A stretch of DNA of 64,000 bases from the NCBI RefSeq assembly GCF_000305785.2, contig NC_018868.3:3084270-3148269 (forward strand), given 5' to 3'. Source of the stretch: Simiduia agarivorans SA1 = DSM 21679. Its GTDB lineage: Bacteria; Pseudomonadota; Gammaproteobacteria; Pseudomonadales; Cellvibrionaceae. How positions within the stretch are numbered: position 1 is the first letter of the stretch; each line of letters starts with the position of its first letter. Positions 23,823 through 34,083 of this stretch are shown in pieces. The notes under the pieces are model-generated. The model saw nothing but the letters and a program-made list of their open reading frames with translations, did not search any database and was not told the origin of the DNA. A program made the translations under genes and the position numbers.

Positions 23823-24952
23823 TCAACCTCTGCACCAGTGTGCCGGGTCCACCGGCTTGCCGGCGTGGCGGATTTCAAAATAAATGCCGGCTTCGGCCTG
23901 GCCGCCGCTGGTACCGGCGCGGCCGATGAGTTCGCCGGCAGTGACCCAATCGCCGGTTTCCTGATACAGCACCTGGTTGTGGGCATACAGGCTCAGGTAA
24001 TTGTCGCCGTGATCGATCACCATAAGCATGCCCTGGCCGCGCAGATAATCGGCGAACACCACCCGGCCGGCGTGAATGGCTTTTACTTCACGGCCCTCGG
24101 GGGCCAGAATTTTCACGCCCTGCCAGCGCAATTCGCCGGCCCGGTTAGCGCCGAAGCGCGCGCCCATCTGGCCTTTGGTGGGCCAGCCCATTTTGCCTTT
24201 ACGGCTTTTAAAGCTGTCGCCTGCCAGGCCCAGCGCGGTATCGCTGAGCTGGCGCACGACCTCGGCCAGGAGTTTTTCCAGGTTGGCGCGGTCGGCCTGG
24301 TTTTTACGCAGCTTCTCATCCTTGGCGTTGATGGCGGCATTGAGTTTTTTCAGGGTGCGATCGCGCTCTGCCCGGGTGGCTTTGAGACTGGCATGGCGCT
24401 GGCTGAGTCTGGCCTGGCTTTCGGCCAGTTTCTGCGTCTGACGGATCAACTCGGGCTCGATCTGCGCCAGCTCGTCCAGGGTGGACTGGTAGTGCTCAAT
24501 GGCGTCCTGGCGTGCACTGACCAGATGGCTCTGGTACACCGCCATGCGTGAAAGGTGTTGAGGATCCTGTTGGCGCAGCAACAGTTGCAGCTGGTTTGGG
24601 CTGCCGGCTTTGTAGGCGGTGACCAACTGCGTACCGAGGTGTTCTGCCTGTTGTGCCTGCGCCTGCGTCAGTTCGCGTTGGCGGGCATTGAGGTCAGCTA
24701 GCTTTTTTTTTCGGCGGCCAGCTGCTTGTTGATGCGTTCGATATCCTGCATCAATTTGGAGATTTCACTTTCATTGCGTTTGAGTTCCACGTCCAGGCTG
24801 TCGCGCTGGGATTTGGCATCGTTCAGCTCGTTTTGCAGCTTCTGGATAGTGGCCTGTAATGCTTCAAGCTTGGCCTGGTATTCAGTCTGGTCCTGTGCCA
24901 GCGTTGGCAGGGCGAACAGGGTCAGGAGCGCGGCGAGAGAAATTGCCTTCAT
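23823..24952 (-). pseudogene. envC: Murein hydrolase activator EnvC, frame interrupted at an A9 run
   Basis: EnvC activates amidases AmiA/AmiB at the septum. The first segment (24952 to 24698) encodes a signal peptide and the start of the coiled coil; it stops at TAG just after nine A on the coding strand (24703-24711). A second frame resumes the coiled coil without loss and carries the degenerate LytM domain (MGARFGANRAG, DYLRGQGMLMVIDHGDNYLSLYAHN, IYFEIRHAGKPVDP). A -1 shift at A-AAA-AAA joins them into 376 residues. Explanations: a base-call or assembly error, true mutation, phase variation, or slippage. The alternative start is ATG 24973. Downstream of gpmI as in E. coli. Confidence 0.8.
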
Positions 24953-25027
24953 GGAAATCAGCCTTGTTGTCATGCGAGAAAGTTCCAGCGCCCAGAATAC
25001 TGATCCGGGCGCCGGATTGCTACTTTC

Positions 25028-26575
25028 TTATTCCTGAATCGTGATCAGGCTCTTACCGGTCATTTCTGCCGGTTGGGGCAGGCCCATCAGGGTCAGCATG
25101 GTGGGCGCCACGTCGGCCAGTGAGCCGCCGTTGCTCAGTGCTGCGCGGCGTGGTCCTGCGTAAACAAAAGGCACCGGCAGGGTGGTGTGTTGGGTGCTGA
25201 CCTGGCCGGTAGCCTCGTCGAACATCTCTTCCACATTGCCGTGGTCGGCGGTGATCAGCGCTTCGCCGCCGACTTTTTCCAGTGCCGCCAACACGCGGGC
25301 CAGTGCACCGTCCACACACTCGACCGCTTTGACGGCGGCGTCAAACACGCCCGAGTGGCCCACCTGATCGCAGTTGGCGTAGTTGCAGATGATGGTGTCG
25401 AATTTGCCGGATTCGATCGCTTCAATCAGCTTGTCAGTCACTTCACCGGCGCTCATTTCCGGGGCCAGATCGTAGGTGGCGACTTTCGGCGATGGCACAA
25501 GAATGCGCTCTTCGTTGGGGTAGAGGGCTTCCTGGCCGCCGGAGAAGAAAAATGTCACGTGCGCGTATTTTTCCGTTTCGGCGATGCGCAGCTGGGTTTT
25601 ACCCTGGGCGGCCACATAGTCGCCGAAGGAATTGGCCATGGACTCGGGCGGGAAGGCTACGGGTGCCGGAATGTCTGCAGCGTATTCGGTGGTTTGCACG
25701 AAGGCGCCCAGTTGAGGCACCAGCTCGCGGGTAAAACCATCGAAGCTGGGCTCCACAAACGCGCGGGTAATCTGACGTGCGCGGTCGGGGCGGAAGTTCA
25801 TGAACAGCACAGCATCGCCATCGTTGATGGTGGCGACTTCCTCGCCTTCACCGCAGATCACGGTAGGCTTCACGAACTCATCATTTTCATCCCGCGCGTA
25901 GGCGGCGTTGAGGCCGTCGATGGCGTTATCGGCATCGTAATCGGCGGCACCCAGCACCATCAGGTCGTAGGCAGCCTGGACTCTGTCCCAGCGGTTGTCG
26001 CGGTCGAGTGCGAAAAAGCGACCGCAGATACTGGCAATGCGGCCGGTGCCCAGCTGGTCAAATTTTGCCTGGGCGCGGGCCAGCGGCGCTTCGGCGCTGC
26101 GCGGCGGCGTGTCGCGGCCGTCCAGGAATGCGTGCAGATAAATGGCTTTGGCGCCCCGCTGGGCGGCCATGTCTATCATGGCGAGAATGTGGTCGTCGTG
26201 GCTGTGCACGCCGCCGGGCGACAGTAAGCCCAGGATGTGAACCGCTTTGTCGGCGGCCACGGCCTTGTCGATGGCCTCGCAATAGACCGGATTCTGGAAA
26301 AAGTCGCCGTCGCTGATGGCCTTATTGATGCGGGTAAAGTTCTGGTACACCACCCGGCCGGCGCCCAGGGTCATGTGGCCCACTTCCGAGTTGCCCATCT
26401 GGCCTTCGGGCAGGCCCACGGCCATGCCGGAGGTGCCGATCAGGGTCTTGGGGTTATTGGCCCAGAGCTTATCCCAGGTGGGGGTATTGGCGGCCATAAT
26501 GGCGTTGTGGGCGCTATTTTCGGAATAACCGAAGCCATCGAGAACAATTAATACCAGCGGCTTGTTGGCGGACAT
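25028..26575 (-). CDS. gpmI: 2,3-bisphosphoglycerate-independent phosphoglycerate mutase
   Basis: A 515-residue manganese enzyme of glycolysis interconverting 3- and 2-phosphoglycerate. The metal-binding start [12 protein letters not shown] (Asp13) and the phospho-serine loop [14 protein letters not shown] (Ser63) are present, as are [17 protein letters not shown] and [10 protein letters not shown] with the remaining ligands. It leads the gpmI-envC-ctpA-yibQ series and is divergent from yibN. Confidence 0.97.
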   Translation of the reverse strand: MSANKPLVLIVLDGFGYSENSAHNAIMAANTPTWDKLWANNPKTLIGTSGMAVGLPEGQMGNSEVGHMTLGAGRVVYQNFTRINKAISDGDFFQNPVYCEAIDKAVAADKAVHILGLLSPGGVHSHDDHILAMIDMAAQRGAKAIYLHAFLDGRDTPPRSAEAPLARAQAKFDQLGTGRIASICGRFFALDRDNRWDRVQAAYDLMVLGAADYDADNAIDGLNAAYARDENDEFVKPTVICGEGEEVATINDGDAVLFMNFRPDRARQITRAFVEPSFDGFTRELVPQLGAFVQTTEYAADIPAPVAFPPESMANSFGDYVAAQGKTQLRIAETEKYAHVTFFFSGGQEALYPNEERILVPSPKVATYDLAPEMSAGEVTDKLIEAIESGKFDTIICNYANCDQVGHSGVFDAAVKAVECVDGALARVLAALEKVGGEALITADHGNVEEMFDEATGQVSTQHTTLPVPFVYAGPRRAALSNGGSLADVAPTMLTLMGLPQPAEMTGKSLITIQE

Positions 26576-26736
26576 AGTTTTTCTTGCCTGTTTTGTACAA
26601 CCTGTGAGGGCCGCGATTGTACCCGCTTGGGGATGACAACTCTATTGCCGGGAGCGAGTAAAGCCGCGCCTTCCATGCTTTTTTGGCACCAACTGGGTAT
26701 ACTTGCCGCCCCCGCCAATGCTGTGAAGGAAGCGAC

Positions 26737-27153
26737 GTGGAACTGATTGTATTTTTGACTGAACAGTGGATGCTGGTGTCCCTGTTCCTGGTGCTGGCCT
26801 ACACCTACATGTGGCGCGAAAAATCCAAGGCCGGTGCAACCTTGTCGGTGCACCAGCTGACCGCCGTGGTCAACCAGGGCAATGCCCAGTTGGTAGACCT
26901 GCGCGACAGCGCGGAATTCCAGGCCGGCCATATCGTGGACGCGATCAATATTCCGCACAATAAACTGGAAAAGCAGCTGTCGGAGCTGGAGCGTCACCGC
27001 GCCAAAACCCTGGTGTTGGTGGACAAGCTGGGCCAGCACACCGGTGCCGCCGGTCGTTTGCTGCGGGACAAAGAATTCAACGTGGTGCGCCTGAACGGCG
27101 GCATGGCGGAATGGACCGGGCAAAACCTGCCGGTGGTCAAGGGCAAGGGCTGA
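26737..27153 (+). CDS. yibN: Membrane-anchored rhodanese-like protein without catalytic cysteine
   Basis: A 139-residue protein with one N-terminal membrane segment (about 5-23) and a rhodanese domain (VDLRDSAEFQAGHIVDAINIPH, then RLNGGMAEWTGQNLPVV). In active rhodaneses the loop after KTLVLV starts with Cys; here it reads VDKLGQHTG, so the sulfur-carrying Cys appears replaced by Asp and thiosulfate sulfurtransferase activity is not expected. GTG 26737 is chosen because GAAGGA precedes it and it yields the hydrophobic N-terminus. It heads the conserved yibN-grxC-secB group. Confidence 0.88.
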   Translation: MELIVFLTEQWMLVSLFLVLAYTYMWREKSKAGATLSVHQLTAVVNQGNAQLVDLRDSAEFQAGHIVDAINIPHNKLEKQLSELERHRAKTLVLVDKLGQHTGAAGRLLRDKEFNVVRLNGGMAEWTGQNLPVVKGKG

Positions 27154-27225
27154 TGTTGTAACACGGCGGTTGAAATCTGCTCCAACCGTCGTCATTTACT
27201 TAGTCAGTCATTACGAGGTCACCCC

Positions 27226-27489
27226 ATGGCACAGCCAGTTACCGTCTACAGCACCAGCATTTGCCCCTACTGCGTCCGGGCCAAGCAGTTGCTTACCCAG
27301 AAGGGTATCGCATTCGAAGAGATCAACCTGGACAAGCACCCGGAGCAGCGAATGGACGTGATGAAGCGTTCTGGTCGTCGCACTGTACCTCAGATCTGGG
27401 TGGGGGAAACCCACGTGGGGGGCTTTGATGACCTTTGGGCCCTGGACCGGGCCGGCAAGCTGGACCCATTGGTGGCCGGCGAGGCTTGA
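27226..27489 (+). CDS. grxC: Glutaredoxin 3
   Basis: An 87-residue dithiol glutaredoxin with the active site CPYC (Cys13, Cys16), the cis-proline segment RTVPQIWVGETHVGGFDDL and a glutathione-binding C-terminal part. It reduces disulfides and mixed glutathione disulfides in the cytosol. It lies between yibN and secB as in E. coli. Confidence 0.96.
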   Translation: MAQPVTVYSTSICPYCVRAKQLLTQKGIAFEEINLDKHPEQRMDVMKRSGRRTVPQIWVGETHVGGFDDLWALDRAGKLDPLVAGEA

Positions 27490-27582
27490 AACCCAGAGGT
27501 TTGACCCCATTAATAGGGTTCAGTCGGCGGCACGCTTGCCCAGAGCTGAACCCATAACAACAACGTTTTAAGGCAAGTTCCC

Positions 27583-28089
27583 ATGACAGAAGAAATCCAA
27601 CCCACAGGCGCAGGCGTCGAGATTCCCACCGAGCCAAATCAGCAATTTGCGTTGCAGCGCGTATACCTCAAGGACTTGTCGTTTGAAGCACCCATGGGTG
27701 TGAAGGCTTTCATGAAAGACTGGAAGCCCTCGGTTAACCAGGAGCTGAACACCAAAACCTCGCGGGTTGATGGCGATAACTATGAAGTGGTGCTGACCAT
27801 CACCGTGACCGTATCACTGGGTGAAGAAACGGCGTTCCTGGCGGAAATCCAACAGGCCGGTTTGTTCCACATTGCGGGTCTGCCCGAACAGGCACTGCCG
27901 CAAATCCTGAACACCGCGTGCCCGCAAATCCTGTTTCCCTACGCGCGCGAGACCATCGACTCCGTGGTTGTCAAAGGCAGTTTCCCTGCATTGATGCTGC
28001 CCCCGATTAATTTTGATGCCCTGTTCGCGCAGGCCGTTGCACAAGCCAAGGCAACTGCGCCGGAAGGTGAAGCGGCAACAGAACAGTAA
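27583..28089 (+). CDS. secB: Protein-export chaperone SecB
   Basis: A 168-residue tetrameric chaperone that keeps preproteins unfolded and hands them to SecA. Family stretches are FALQRVYLKDLSFEAP, LTITVTVSLGEETAFLAEIQQAG, and CPQILFPYARETIDSVVVKGSFPALMLPPINFDALFAQA near the end, followed by an acidic tail that binds SecA. An intrinsic terminator follows immediately. Confidence 0.97.
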   Translation: MTEEIQPTGAGVEIPTEPNQQFALQRVYLKDLSFEAPMGVKAFMKDWKPSVNQELNTKTSRVDGDNYEVVLTITVTVSLGEETAFLAEIQQAGLFHIAGLPEQALPQILNTACPQILFPYARETIDSVVVKGSFPALMLPPINFDALFAQAVAQAKATAPEGEAATEQ

Positions 28090-28107
28090 CCGCGCGTTGC
28101 TGGAAGA

Positions 28108-28136
28108 AAAACGGTGCTCAGGCGCCGTTTTTTTTT
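28108..28136 (+). terminator. Intrinsic terminator of secB
   Basis: ACGGTGC pairs with GCGCCGT (one G-U) around a 4-nt loop and is followed by nine T; flanking A bases extend the stem. It lies about 20 bp after the secB stop. Confidence 0.85.
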
Positions 28137-28204
28137 ATATATGCGCTGTGCAAGGCCGCATTCTTACATAGAATGCAGGTGTCACTCATAAGGAAGCGGT
28201 TGGT

Positions 28205-29935
28205 TTGACTATTGCCCGGCTGTTGTTATTGTTTTGCCTGTGTGCCTTGGCTTGGTGCGCACGCGCTGAACTATTGCTGGACGGCGTTCGTGGCGACGTG
28301 GCGGACAATATTCTGGTGCACACCAGCCTTAACGACGAGCCTTGCGACGCGCCCCGTTGGCGGATACAGCAGCGGCGACGGGATCTGGCTAAGCAAGTCA
28401 ATCTTGCCCTGCAGGCCTTTGGTTATTATCGCGCCAGCTTTACCCAAACCTTTACCGAAACGCCGCAGTGCTGGCAACTCACGCTGACCGTCGAGCCCGG
28501 GCCCCGGGTGCTATGGCGCAACATCGACGTACAATTGCTCGACCAGCCGCCGGCGCTGGATGAAAGTGTACTGATGCTGGTCCAGCAACCGCCCCTGCTG
28601 CCGGGTGCGGGCCTGATCCACAAAGACTACGACAATTACAAAGCCAGCCTGCTCGACAGTGTGAAAGCGCAGGGTTATTGGCGCGCGAGCTTTGCGCAGG
28701 CGGAGCTGGCCATTCACCCCGATGACCTGGCGGCCGATGCGCACTTGCACCTGCAGCTGGGGCCGCGCTACCAGTTTGGTCAATTCAACTTCAGTCCGGT
28801 ACCGCTCGATCAGGATTTATTGCACCGGCTGACCGGCGATGTGGAAGGTGAGCCCTACACCGCCGACGCGCTGCAGGATATTTATGCGCAACTGCAGGCG
28901 AGTAACTATTTCCGCAGTGTATTGATTAATCCGCACATTAATCAGAATGACGACGACCAGATTGTGCCGATGGACGTGGACCTGAGCATGGCCAGTCAGA
29001 CCAGTTTTGGCGCTGGCGTGGGTTTTTCCACCGATCAGGGGCCGCGGGTGCGGGGTGACTACCAGAATCGCTATTTCAACGAATGGGGCCACAAATACCG
29101 GCTGGATGCGCTGGTATCGCGCGACCTGCAGGAAATGTCGGGCACCTACACCATTCCCCGTGCCGAGGCCTACCGGGAATGGTACGAAATCAGTGGCGGC
29201 TGGATTCGTGAGAGTACCAGTAGCTACGAATCCACCGCCACCACCACCCGTGTGCGCGCGGTTGAAGCCTTTGCCGGCGATTGGATACTCAACACCGGCG
29301 TCAATCTGCGGCGGGAAAGCTACGTGATCGGTTCCGAACCGGCCGATGAAAAATGGTTGATTGTGCCTGGTGCCGGTTTCAGTTGGGTGGATAGCGAAAC
29401 CGCTGTGCGGCAAACCTATGGTTTGCGCTTTGAGGCCGAACTGACAGGCTCCAGTCAGTACTGGCTGTCCGATGTGGATTACCTGCAATTGCGGTTGAAA
29501 GGCAAAGTGATTTTTCCATTGGGTGAAAAAGGCCGGCTGCTGACGCGGGCAGAAGTGGCCGGTACCCTGAAAGACGATTTTTCTGAATTACCCCCTTCAG
29601 TGCGATTTTTTACCGGTGGCGATAACAGCGTGCGGGGTTACGCCTATCAGTCCATCGGCACCGAAAACGCCGAGGGTGAAGTCATCGGCGGCAGTCATTT
29701 GGCGGTGTTGAGCGCCGAGTACGATTATTTGTTTTTACCCAATTGGTCAGCGTCGGTTTTTTTTGATGCGGGCGATGCATTTGATAAAGCGGTCAACTAC
29801 AAGCGCGGCGCCGGTATCGGCGTGCGTTGGTATTCACCAGTTGGCCCACTGCGGCTGGATATTGCGGTGCCGCTGGATCGGGAAGCCGGCGACGGCAATT
29901 ACCGGTTGCACATTGCGGTCGGAGCCGATCTCTGA
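28205..29935 (+). CDS. tamA: Translocation and assembly module subunit TamA
   Basis: A 576-residue outer-membrane protein of the Omp85 family: signal peptide at about 1-22, three POTRA domains to about residue 260, then a 16-strand barrel with the family signature GGDNSVRGYAYQSIG near residue 475 and terminal strand LHIAVGADL. With TamB it moves lipids or assists autotransporter assembly between the membranes. The start is TTG 28205, preceded by AAGGAAG; there is no in-frame ATG giving a signal peptide. tamB begins on the base after its stop. Confidence 0.92.
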   Translation: MTIARLLLLFCLCALAWCARAELLLDGVRGDVADNILVHTSLNDEPCDAPRWRIQQRRRDLAKQVNLALQAFGYYRASFTQTFTETPQCWQLTLTVEPGPRVLWRNIDVQLLDQPPALDESVLMLVQQPPLLPGAGLIHKDYDNYKASLLDSVKAQGYWRASFAQAELAIHPDDLAADAHLHLQLGPRYQFGQFNFSPVPLDQDLLHRLTGDVEGEPYTADALQDIYAQLQASNYFRSVLINPHINQNDDDQIVPMDVDLSMASQTSFGAGVGFSTDQGPRVRGDYQNRYFNEWGHKYRLDALVSRDLQEMSGTYTIPRAEAYREWYEISGGWIRESTSSYESTATTTRVRAVEAFAGDWILNTGVNLRRESYVIGSEPADEKWLIVPGAGFSWVDSETAVRQTYGLRFEAELTGSSQYWLSDVDYLQLRLKGKVIFPLGEKGRLLTRAEVAGTLKDDFSELPPSVRFFTGGDNSVRGYAYQSIGTENAEGEVIGGSHLAVLSAEYDYLFLPNWSASVFFDAGDAFDKAVNYKRGAGIGVRWYSPVGPLRLDIAVPLDREAGDGNYRLHIAVGADL

Positions 29936-32900
29936 ATGCGGTGGCTACGTAAAATAACACTCTATTTCGGCGGCACCTTGTCGGTACTTATCATTGTGCC
30001 GACGCTGTTTTTGGCCTGGCTGTTATTTACCCAGCAGGGACTCAATTGGGTCTGGTCGCAAGTGCAACCGGTGTTGCCGGTAAACGTTCAGGTCACGCGA
30101 TTGGAAGGTACCTTGTGGCGCGGAATTGATATGCGCCAACTGGCGGTGACGGCGCCGGCGGAGTTCGGCTTTGAAAGTCTGTCGGCAACCGAAGTGAGTT
30201 TGCGTTGGCAGCCGTTGGCGTTGCTGGTGGGGCGGGTCGACGTGGAAAGCCTGCGCGTGGAACAGCTGCGCGTGGTGGTGCCGGCGGAACAACAAACCGA
30301 TCAACCGGACCAGCCGTTGGCGTTGCCGGTGCTGGAATTGCCCGTCAATCTGATCATCAAGCGAATACAATTGCGCGGTACGGAAGTGGTGTTGGGTCCG
30401 GACACGGTGCGCGTGCCCGACCTGCAACTTCAGGCGGCCTGGGCGGGCACCCGCCTGGTGGTGGGAAAATTCAAACTCAGGTTTGATGACGTCGATTATA
30501 ACCTCGGTGCCCGGATCAATTTTGCCGAGGAGTTGGCCTACGACGTTGCGATAAAAAGCCACGGTGTCAAAACCAAGGGCAAGTGCTGGGTCATACAGTC
30601 GGAGCTTGCCTGCGACGGCGATCTTGCCTGGAGTAATCTGTCACATCCCTATACCGGCGAGATGGCATCGCCTAACGGCAATCTGCAACTGTCTTTGCGC
30701 GGTCAGTTGCTGGACGTGATCGGCCGCGGTGACTTTATTTATCCGCTGGCAGAAGCGCCCATCAATACGCTGGTTGATCTTAAAGGCCAGGTGGATTTTT
30801 CCCGCCAATACGCCCGTGTTGATACCTTCGAAGCACGCTTTGCCGATGGTGATGTTGCCGCCAGTGGCGACATGCATTGGCGCGAGCTTTTCGACATGAC
30901 ACTGGCTGTCAATGCGAACAAGGTCAGTCTTGCCCATTGGTTGCCGGCCTGGCTCGATGAAGCCACCGCATCGACGGTTGCCAGACTGAATCTGCACGTG
31001 GTTGATCGCGGCGTGGAGCTGTCGGTCGACGCAGATGCACTGAGTTTGTACCTCGGTGGCAAGCAGATCGATGGACGTTTGCAGTTTTTGCTGGACCCGG
31101 ATGGCCTGGCGTTTCAGAACGCACAATTAACGGGGCCGGGCACGGCACTGAACTTCAATGCGGACTGGCGCTTTGCGCAGGGTGTGGAAATTAAGGGCAC
31201 CTTGCGCAGCGATCAATTGCAGGCGCTGATACCGGAAATCCAGGGCGCGGTGAACGCCGACATTCACCTGGATGATCGCGGTGATCGGCTGTATCTGACC
31301 TTTGATGCGGTGGCAGATGCGTTCGCGGCGGGCGACATCAGCGCCGCGCGTGTGGCGTTGCAGGCAAAAGCCAACACCCGCGATAGCACTGAACTGCGTT
31401 CACTGCAGCAGTTTCTCACGATCAACACGTTCGAACTTTCTGTCGACCAACTGGCGTTGCAGGACCAGGTACTGGGCAGCGCTGCCGTTTCTGTGGCGGG
31501 CAACGCGCAGTCCCATCAACTGGATTTGACCTGGCGTGATCTGCCTGCACCGGTACAGCTGGACGCCCTGTCACTGCGCGGCCAATGGCACTGGCCGGAT
31601 AACCAGCCACTGGAAAAATCGGTCTGGCGAGGACAGCTGAACAGTCTTGCGCTTACCGAGACATGGCACAGCAACCCCTGGCTGCTGGCCGAGGCTGCCG
31701 GCTTTTCCGTGGGCGTGGATCAGCAGAACATCGAACCCTTCTGTCTGGTGCAAAATCAAACTCGCATGTGTTCTGACCTGTTGCGTCGATCCAGCGACGG
31801 CGCCTTGCAAAGCCAGGGACAATTGACGGGCTATTACGTGGACAGGGAGCGTGCCATTCTGGCGCAGTTGCAGCAACCGCTGGCTGCCGGTGTCCAATTG
31901 CGAGGTCAGTTCAACGCCTACTGGAAACTGGCGGCCGGTCCGGCATTGCTTTCTGGTCCGCTCGCCGTTGAGGCCGGTGCCCGTTGGCTGGATGCGGGCA
32001 TGAGTCTGATAGAGGAAGATGGGGTGCAAATCGATTTGCCGATCGAGCGATTTGAGCTTGAAATCAAGGGCGACCAGAAACGCACGCAGATTGATGGCAA
32101 TGTGTTGCTCGATCAAAACCAATCTTTTGTACTCTCTGGTATGTTAAACCAATGGACCACGCCCCAAGGCGAGTTATCGCTCGCGCTTGCGGGCGGCATC
32201 AATACATTCTCCTATCTTCAGCCGTTCGTACCGGATGTTCATTCTTTAAAAGGACGGGCAAAGGTTGACCTTGAGATGACACTGCCCATGGTGGAGGGCG
32301 ACGCCCGTTATGCCGGCCAGATTGAAATCGCAGATGTTTCGTTCACAGTGCCTTCGGCCGGCACTGATGTATCGGGTTGGTCTTTGTCGGCCGTGGCCGG
32401 CAAAAACAAATTGCAGGTAGATGGCCAGGGCATGGTGGGTAAAGGTCAGGCGACAATACAAGGCCAGGTCACCGGCGCGGATGCCAATTCACTGTTCAAT
32501 GCAGAAATGCGGGTTGCCGGCCAACGTTTGCAGCTGGTCAATCTGCCGGATATGCAGCTGAACGCCAGCCCGGATTTGTCGTTGGTAGCGGATGGCAGGC
32601 GATGGCACTTGTCGGGCGCTCTGGCGATTCTGGATTCCCACGTGTTGTTGCGTGAAATTCCGGTCAGTGCATCCGGTTTATCGGAAGATGCCAGGGTATA
32701 CGATGACAGGAAAGAACAGGAAACGCCCTCGGGTCTGGTGTTGTTTACGTCCGACGTGACGCTCAATGTGGATAAAAATGTTACTTTCGAAGGCTTTGGC
32801 TTGCAGACCGATGTGGCGGGCAGTCTGCGTTTTACCCGCGATGAGGATAAAACCCAGAATGCCCAGGGGATCATTAAACTGCCAACGGGAAAATTCCGCA

Positions 32901-33466
32901 GTTATGGCCAGAAACTGGATATTGAAAACGGCCAGATTATTTTTTCCGGGCCCGTCGATAACCCGGCGCTGGATGTGCGCGCCGCGCGTAAAGTCGACAA
33001 TGTTACGGCAGGCATCTGGCTGCACGGTACCGCCAAGCACCCCAAGACCGAAGTGTATTCCAATCCGAGCATGAGTGAAGCTGATGCGCTCGCCTATATC
33101 GTCACCGGCAAGGCAATATCGGAAAGTGGCTCGGGCGAGTTGGTGGATATGCAATCGGCGGCGTTGAATCTCGGTCTCAAACAGGCCTTGCCGGTCATTC
33201 AGCGGGTGGGCAACCAATTCGGCATTACCGACATCTCGCTTGAGGACAACGCACAGGGTGAAAGCAGTATTGCCGCCGGCCGCCGCATCAACGATAAAGT
33301 TTATGTGAAATACGTGTATGGATTGTTGGGCGCAGCCGGTAATTTTGTTGTGCAATACAACCTCACGGACCGGCTTAAGATAGAAACCAGTTCTGGTCGG
33401 ACGCAGGCGATTGATATGACCTACAGTTGGGATTCCAAACCGCCCAAACCCAAAACGGATAATTGA
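29936..33466 (+). CDS. tamB: Translocation and assembly module subunit TamB
   Basis: A 1176-residue AsmA-like bridge protein. Residues 8-30 form an inner-membrane anchor; a long beta-taco region of amphipathic strands spans the periplasm; the C-terminal TamB (DUF490) domain has the usual LPTGKFRSYGQKLDIENGQI, the repeated PALDVRA, and SEADALAYIVTGKAI motifs, and ends with a strand (MTYSWDS) that meets TamA. Modern work on this family points to phospholipid transport to the outer membrane. It is directly adjacent to tamA, so co-translation is near certain. Confidence 0.93.
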   Translation: MRWLRKITLYFGGTLSVLIIVPTLFLAWLLFTQQGLNWVWSQVQPVLPVNVQVTRLEGTLWRGIDMRQLAVTAPAEFGFESLSATEVSLRWQPLALLVGRVDVESLRVEQLRVVVPAEQQTDQPDQPLALPVLELPVNLIIKRIQLRGTEVVLGPDTVRVPDLQLQAAWAGTRLVVGKFKLRFDDVDYNLGARINFAEELAYDVAIKSHGVKTKGKCWVIQSELACDGDLAWSNLSHPYTGEMASPNGNLQLSLRGQLLDVIGRGDFIYPLAEAPINTLVDLKGQVDFSRQYARVDTFEARFADGDVAASGDMHWRELFDMTLAVNANKVSLAHWLPAWLDEATASTVARLNLHVVDRGVELSVDADALSLYLGGKQIDGRLQFLLDPDGLAFQNAQLTGPGTALNFNADWRFAQGVEIKGTLRSDQLQALIPEIQGAVNADIHLDDRGDRLYLTFDAVADAFAAGDISAARVALQAKANTRDSTELRSLQQFLTINTFELSVDQLALQDQVLGSAAVSVAGNAQSHQLDLTWRDLPAPVQLDALSLRGQWHWPDNQPLEKSVWRGQLNSLALTETWHSNPWLLAEAAGFSVGVDQQNIEPFCLVQNQTRMCSDLLRRSSDGALQSQGQLTGYYVDRERAILAQLQQPLAAGVQLRGQFNAYWKLAAGPALLSGPLAVEAGARWLDAGMSLIEEDGVQIDLPIERFELEIKGDQKRTQIDGNVLLDQNQSFVLSGMLNQWTTPQGELSLALAGGINTFSYLQPFVPDVHSLKGRAKVDLEMTLPMVEGDARYAGQIEIADVSFTVPSAGTDVSGWSLSAVAGKNKLQVDGQGMVGKGQATIQGQVTGADANSLFNAEMRVAGQRLQLVNLPDMQLNASPDLSLVADGRRWHLSGALAILDSHVLLREIPVSASGLSEDARVYDDRKEQETPSGLVLFTSDVTLNVDKNVTFEGFGLQTDVAGSLRFTRDEDKTQNAQGIIKLPTGKFRSYGQKLDIENGQIIFSGPVDNPALDVRAARKVDNVTAGIWLHGTAKHPKTEVYSNPSMSEADALAYIVTGKAISESGSGELVDMQSAALNLGLKQALPVIQRVGNQFGITDISLEDNAQGESSIAAGRRINDKVYVKYVYGLLGAAGNFVVQYNLTDRLKIETSSGRTQAIDMTYSWDSKPPKPKTDN

Positions 33467-33540
33467 ACCTGCCCGCATCTGCCATAAAAATTTCATCTGG
33501 CCGTCAAGATTGATTCATTCTGGCACTCAATACTGGTGCC

Positions 33541-34071
33541 ATGAAACGAACAACCTTAGATCACTTGCACAGCGTTGATGCGCGCTTTTTCCTGCTGGTC
33601 AGTGCCTACCTCGGCGGCGGTGGCTCGCGTACAACGGCGCGCTTGATCTCCCGACTGGCCGACGGCCCCTTGTACCTGGTCATCGCGTTGGGGTTTGCGG
33701 CCTGTGACGGTGAGCGCGGTTTGCGATTCCTGACCTTTGGTTTGGCCTGTTATGCCCTCGAAGTACCACTCTATTTACTACTGAAACGTTTTTTCAAGCG
33801 CGAACGACCGTTCAGGCAACTCAATTGTTGGCATGGGTTTGTGCCAGCGGATGAATTCAGCTTTCCTTCCGGGCATACGGCCGCGGCGGCGGTCTTTGCT
33901 GCTCTGCTGGGCATTTACTATGTGGACAATGCCTTCCTGTTGTGTGCGGGGGTGTTTTTGGTAGGTGCGTCGCGGGTGGTGCTTGGGGTGCATTTTCCTG
34001 GCGATATTTTTGCTGGTGCGATATTGGGCATTAGTTGTGTGGGTGTCATGGCTTTTGGCTTGTTGCCATAG
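33541..34071 (+). CDS. PAP2-family membrane phosphatase
   Basis: A 176-residue integral membrane lipid phosphatase. The three PAP2 motifs are intact: KRFFKRERP (K-x6-RP), FPSGHTAA (PSGH), and SRVVLGVHFPGD (SR-x5-H-x3-D). About five membrane segments are visible. Substrates of the family are undecaprenyl diphosphate or phosphatidic acid and similar lipids. It lies 12 bp before a glycosyltransferase gene, which suggests a shared lipid-sugar pathway. Confidence 0.88.
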   Translation: MKRTTLDHLHSVDARFFLLVSAYLGGGGSRTTARLISRLADGPLYLVIALGFAACDGERGLRFLTFGLACYALEVPLYLLLKRFFKRERPFRQLNCWHGFVPADEFSFPSGHTAAAAVFAALLGIYYVDNAFLLCAGVFLVGASRVVLGVHFPGDIFAGAILGISCVGVMAFGLLP

Positions 34072-34083
34072 GAGGCGAGTTCG

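Noticed and set aside
25187..26227. 346-codon open frame antisense to gpmI
   Set aside because: gpmI is complete with all motifs; the antisense frame has no supporting feature.
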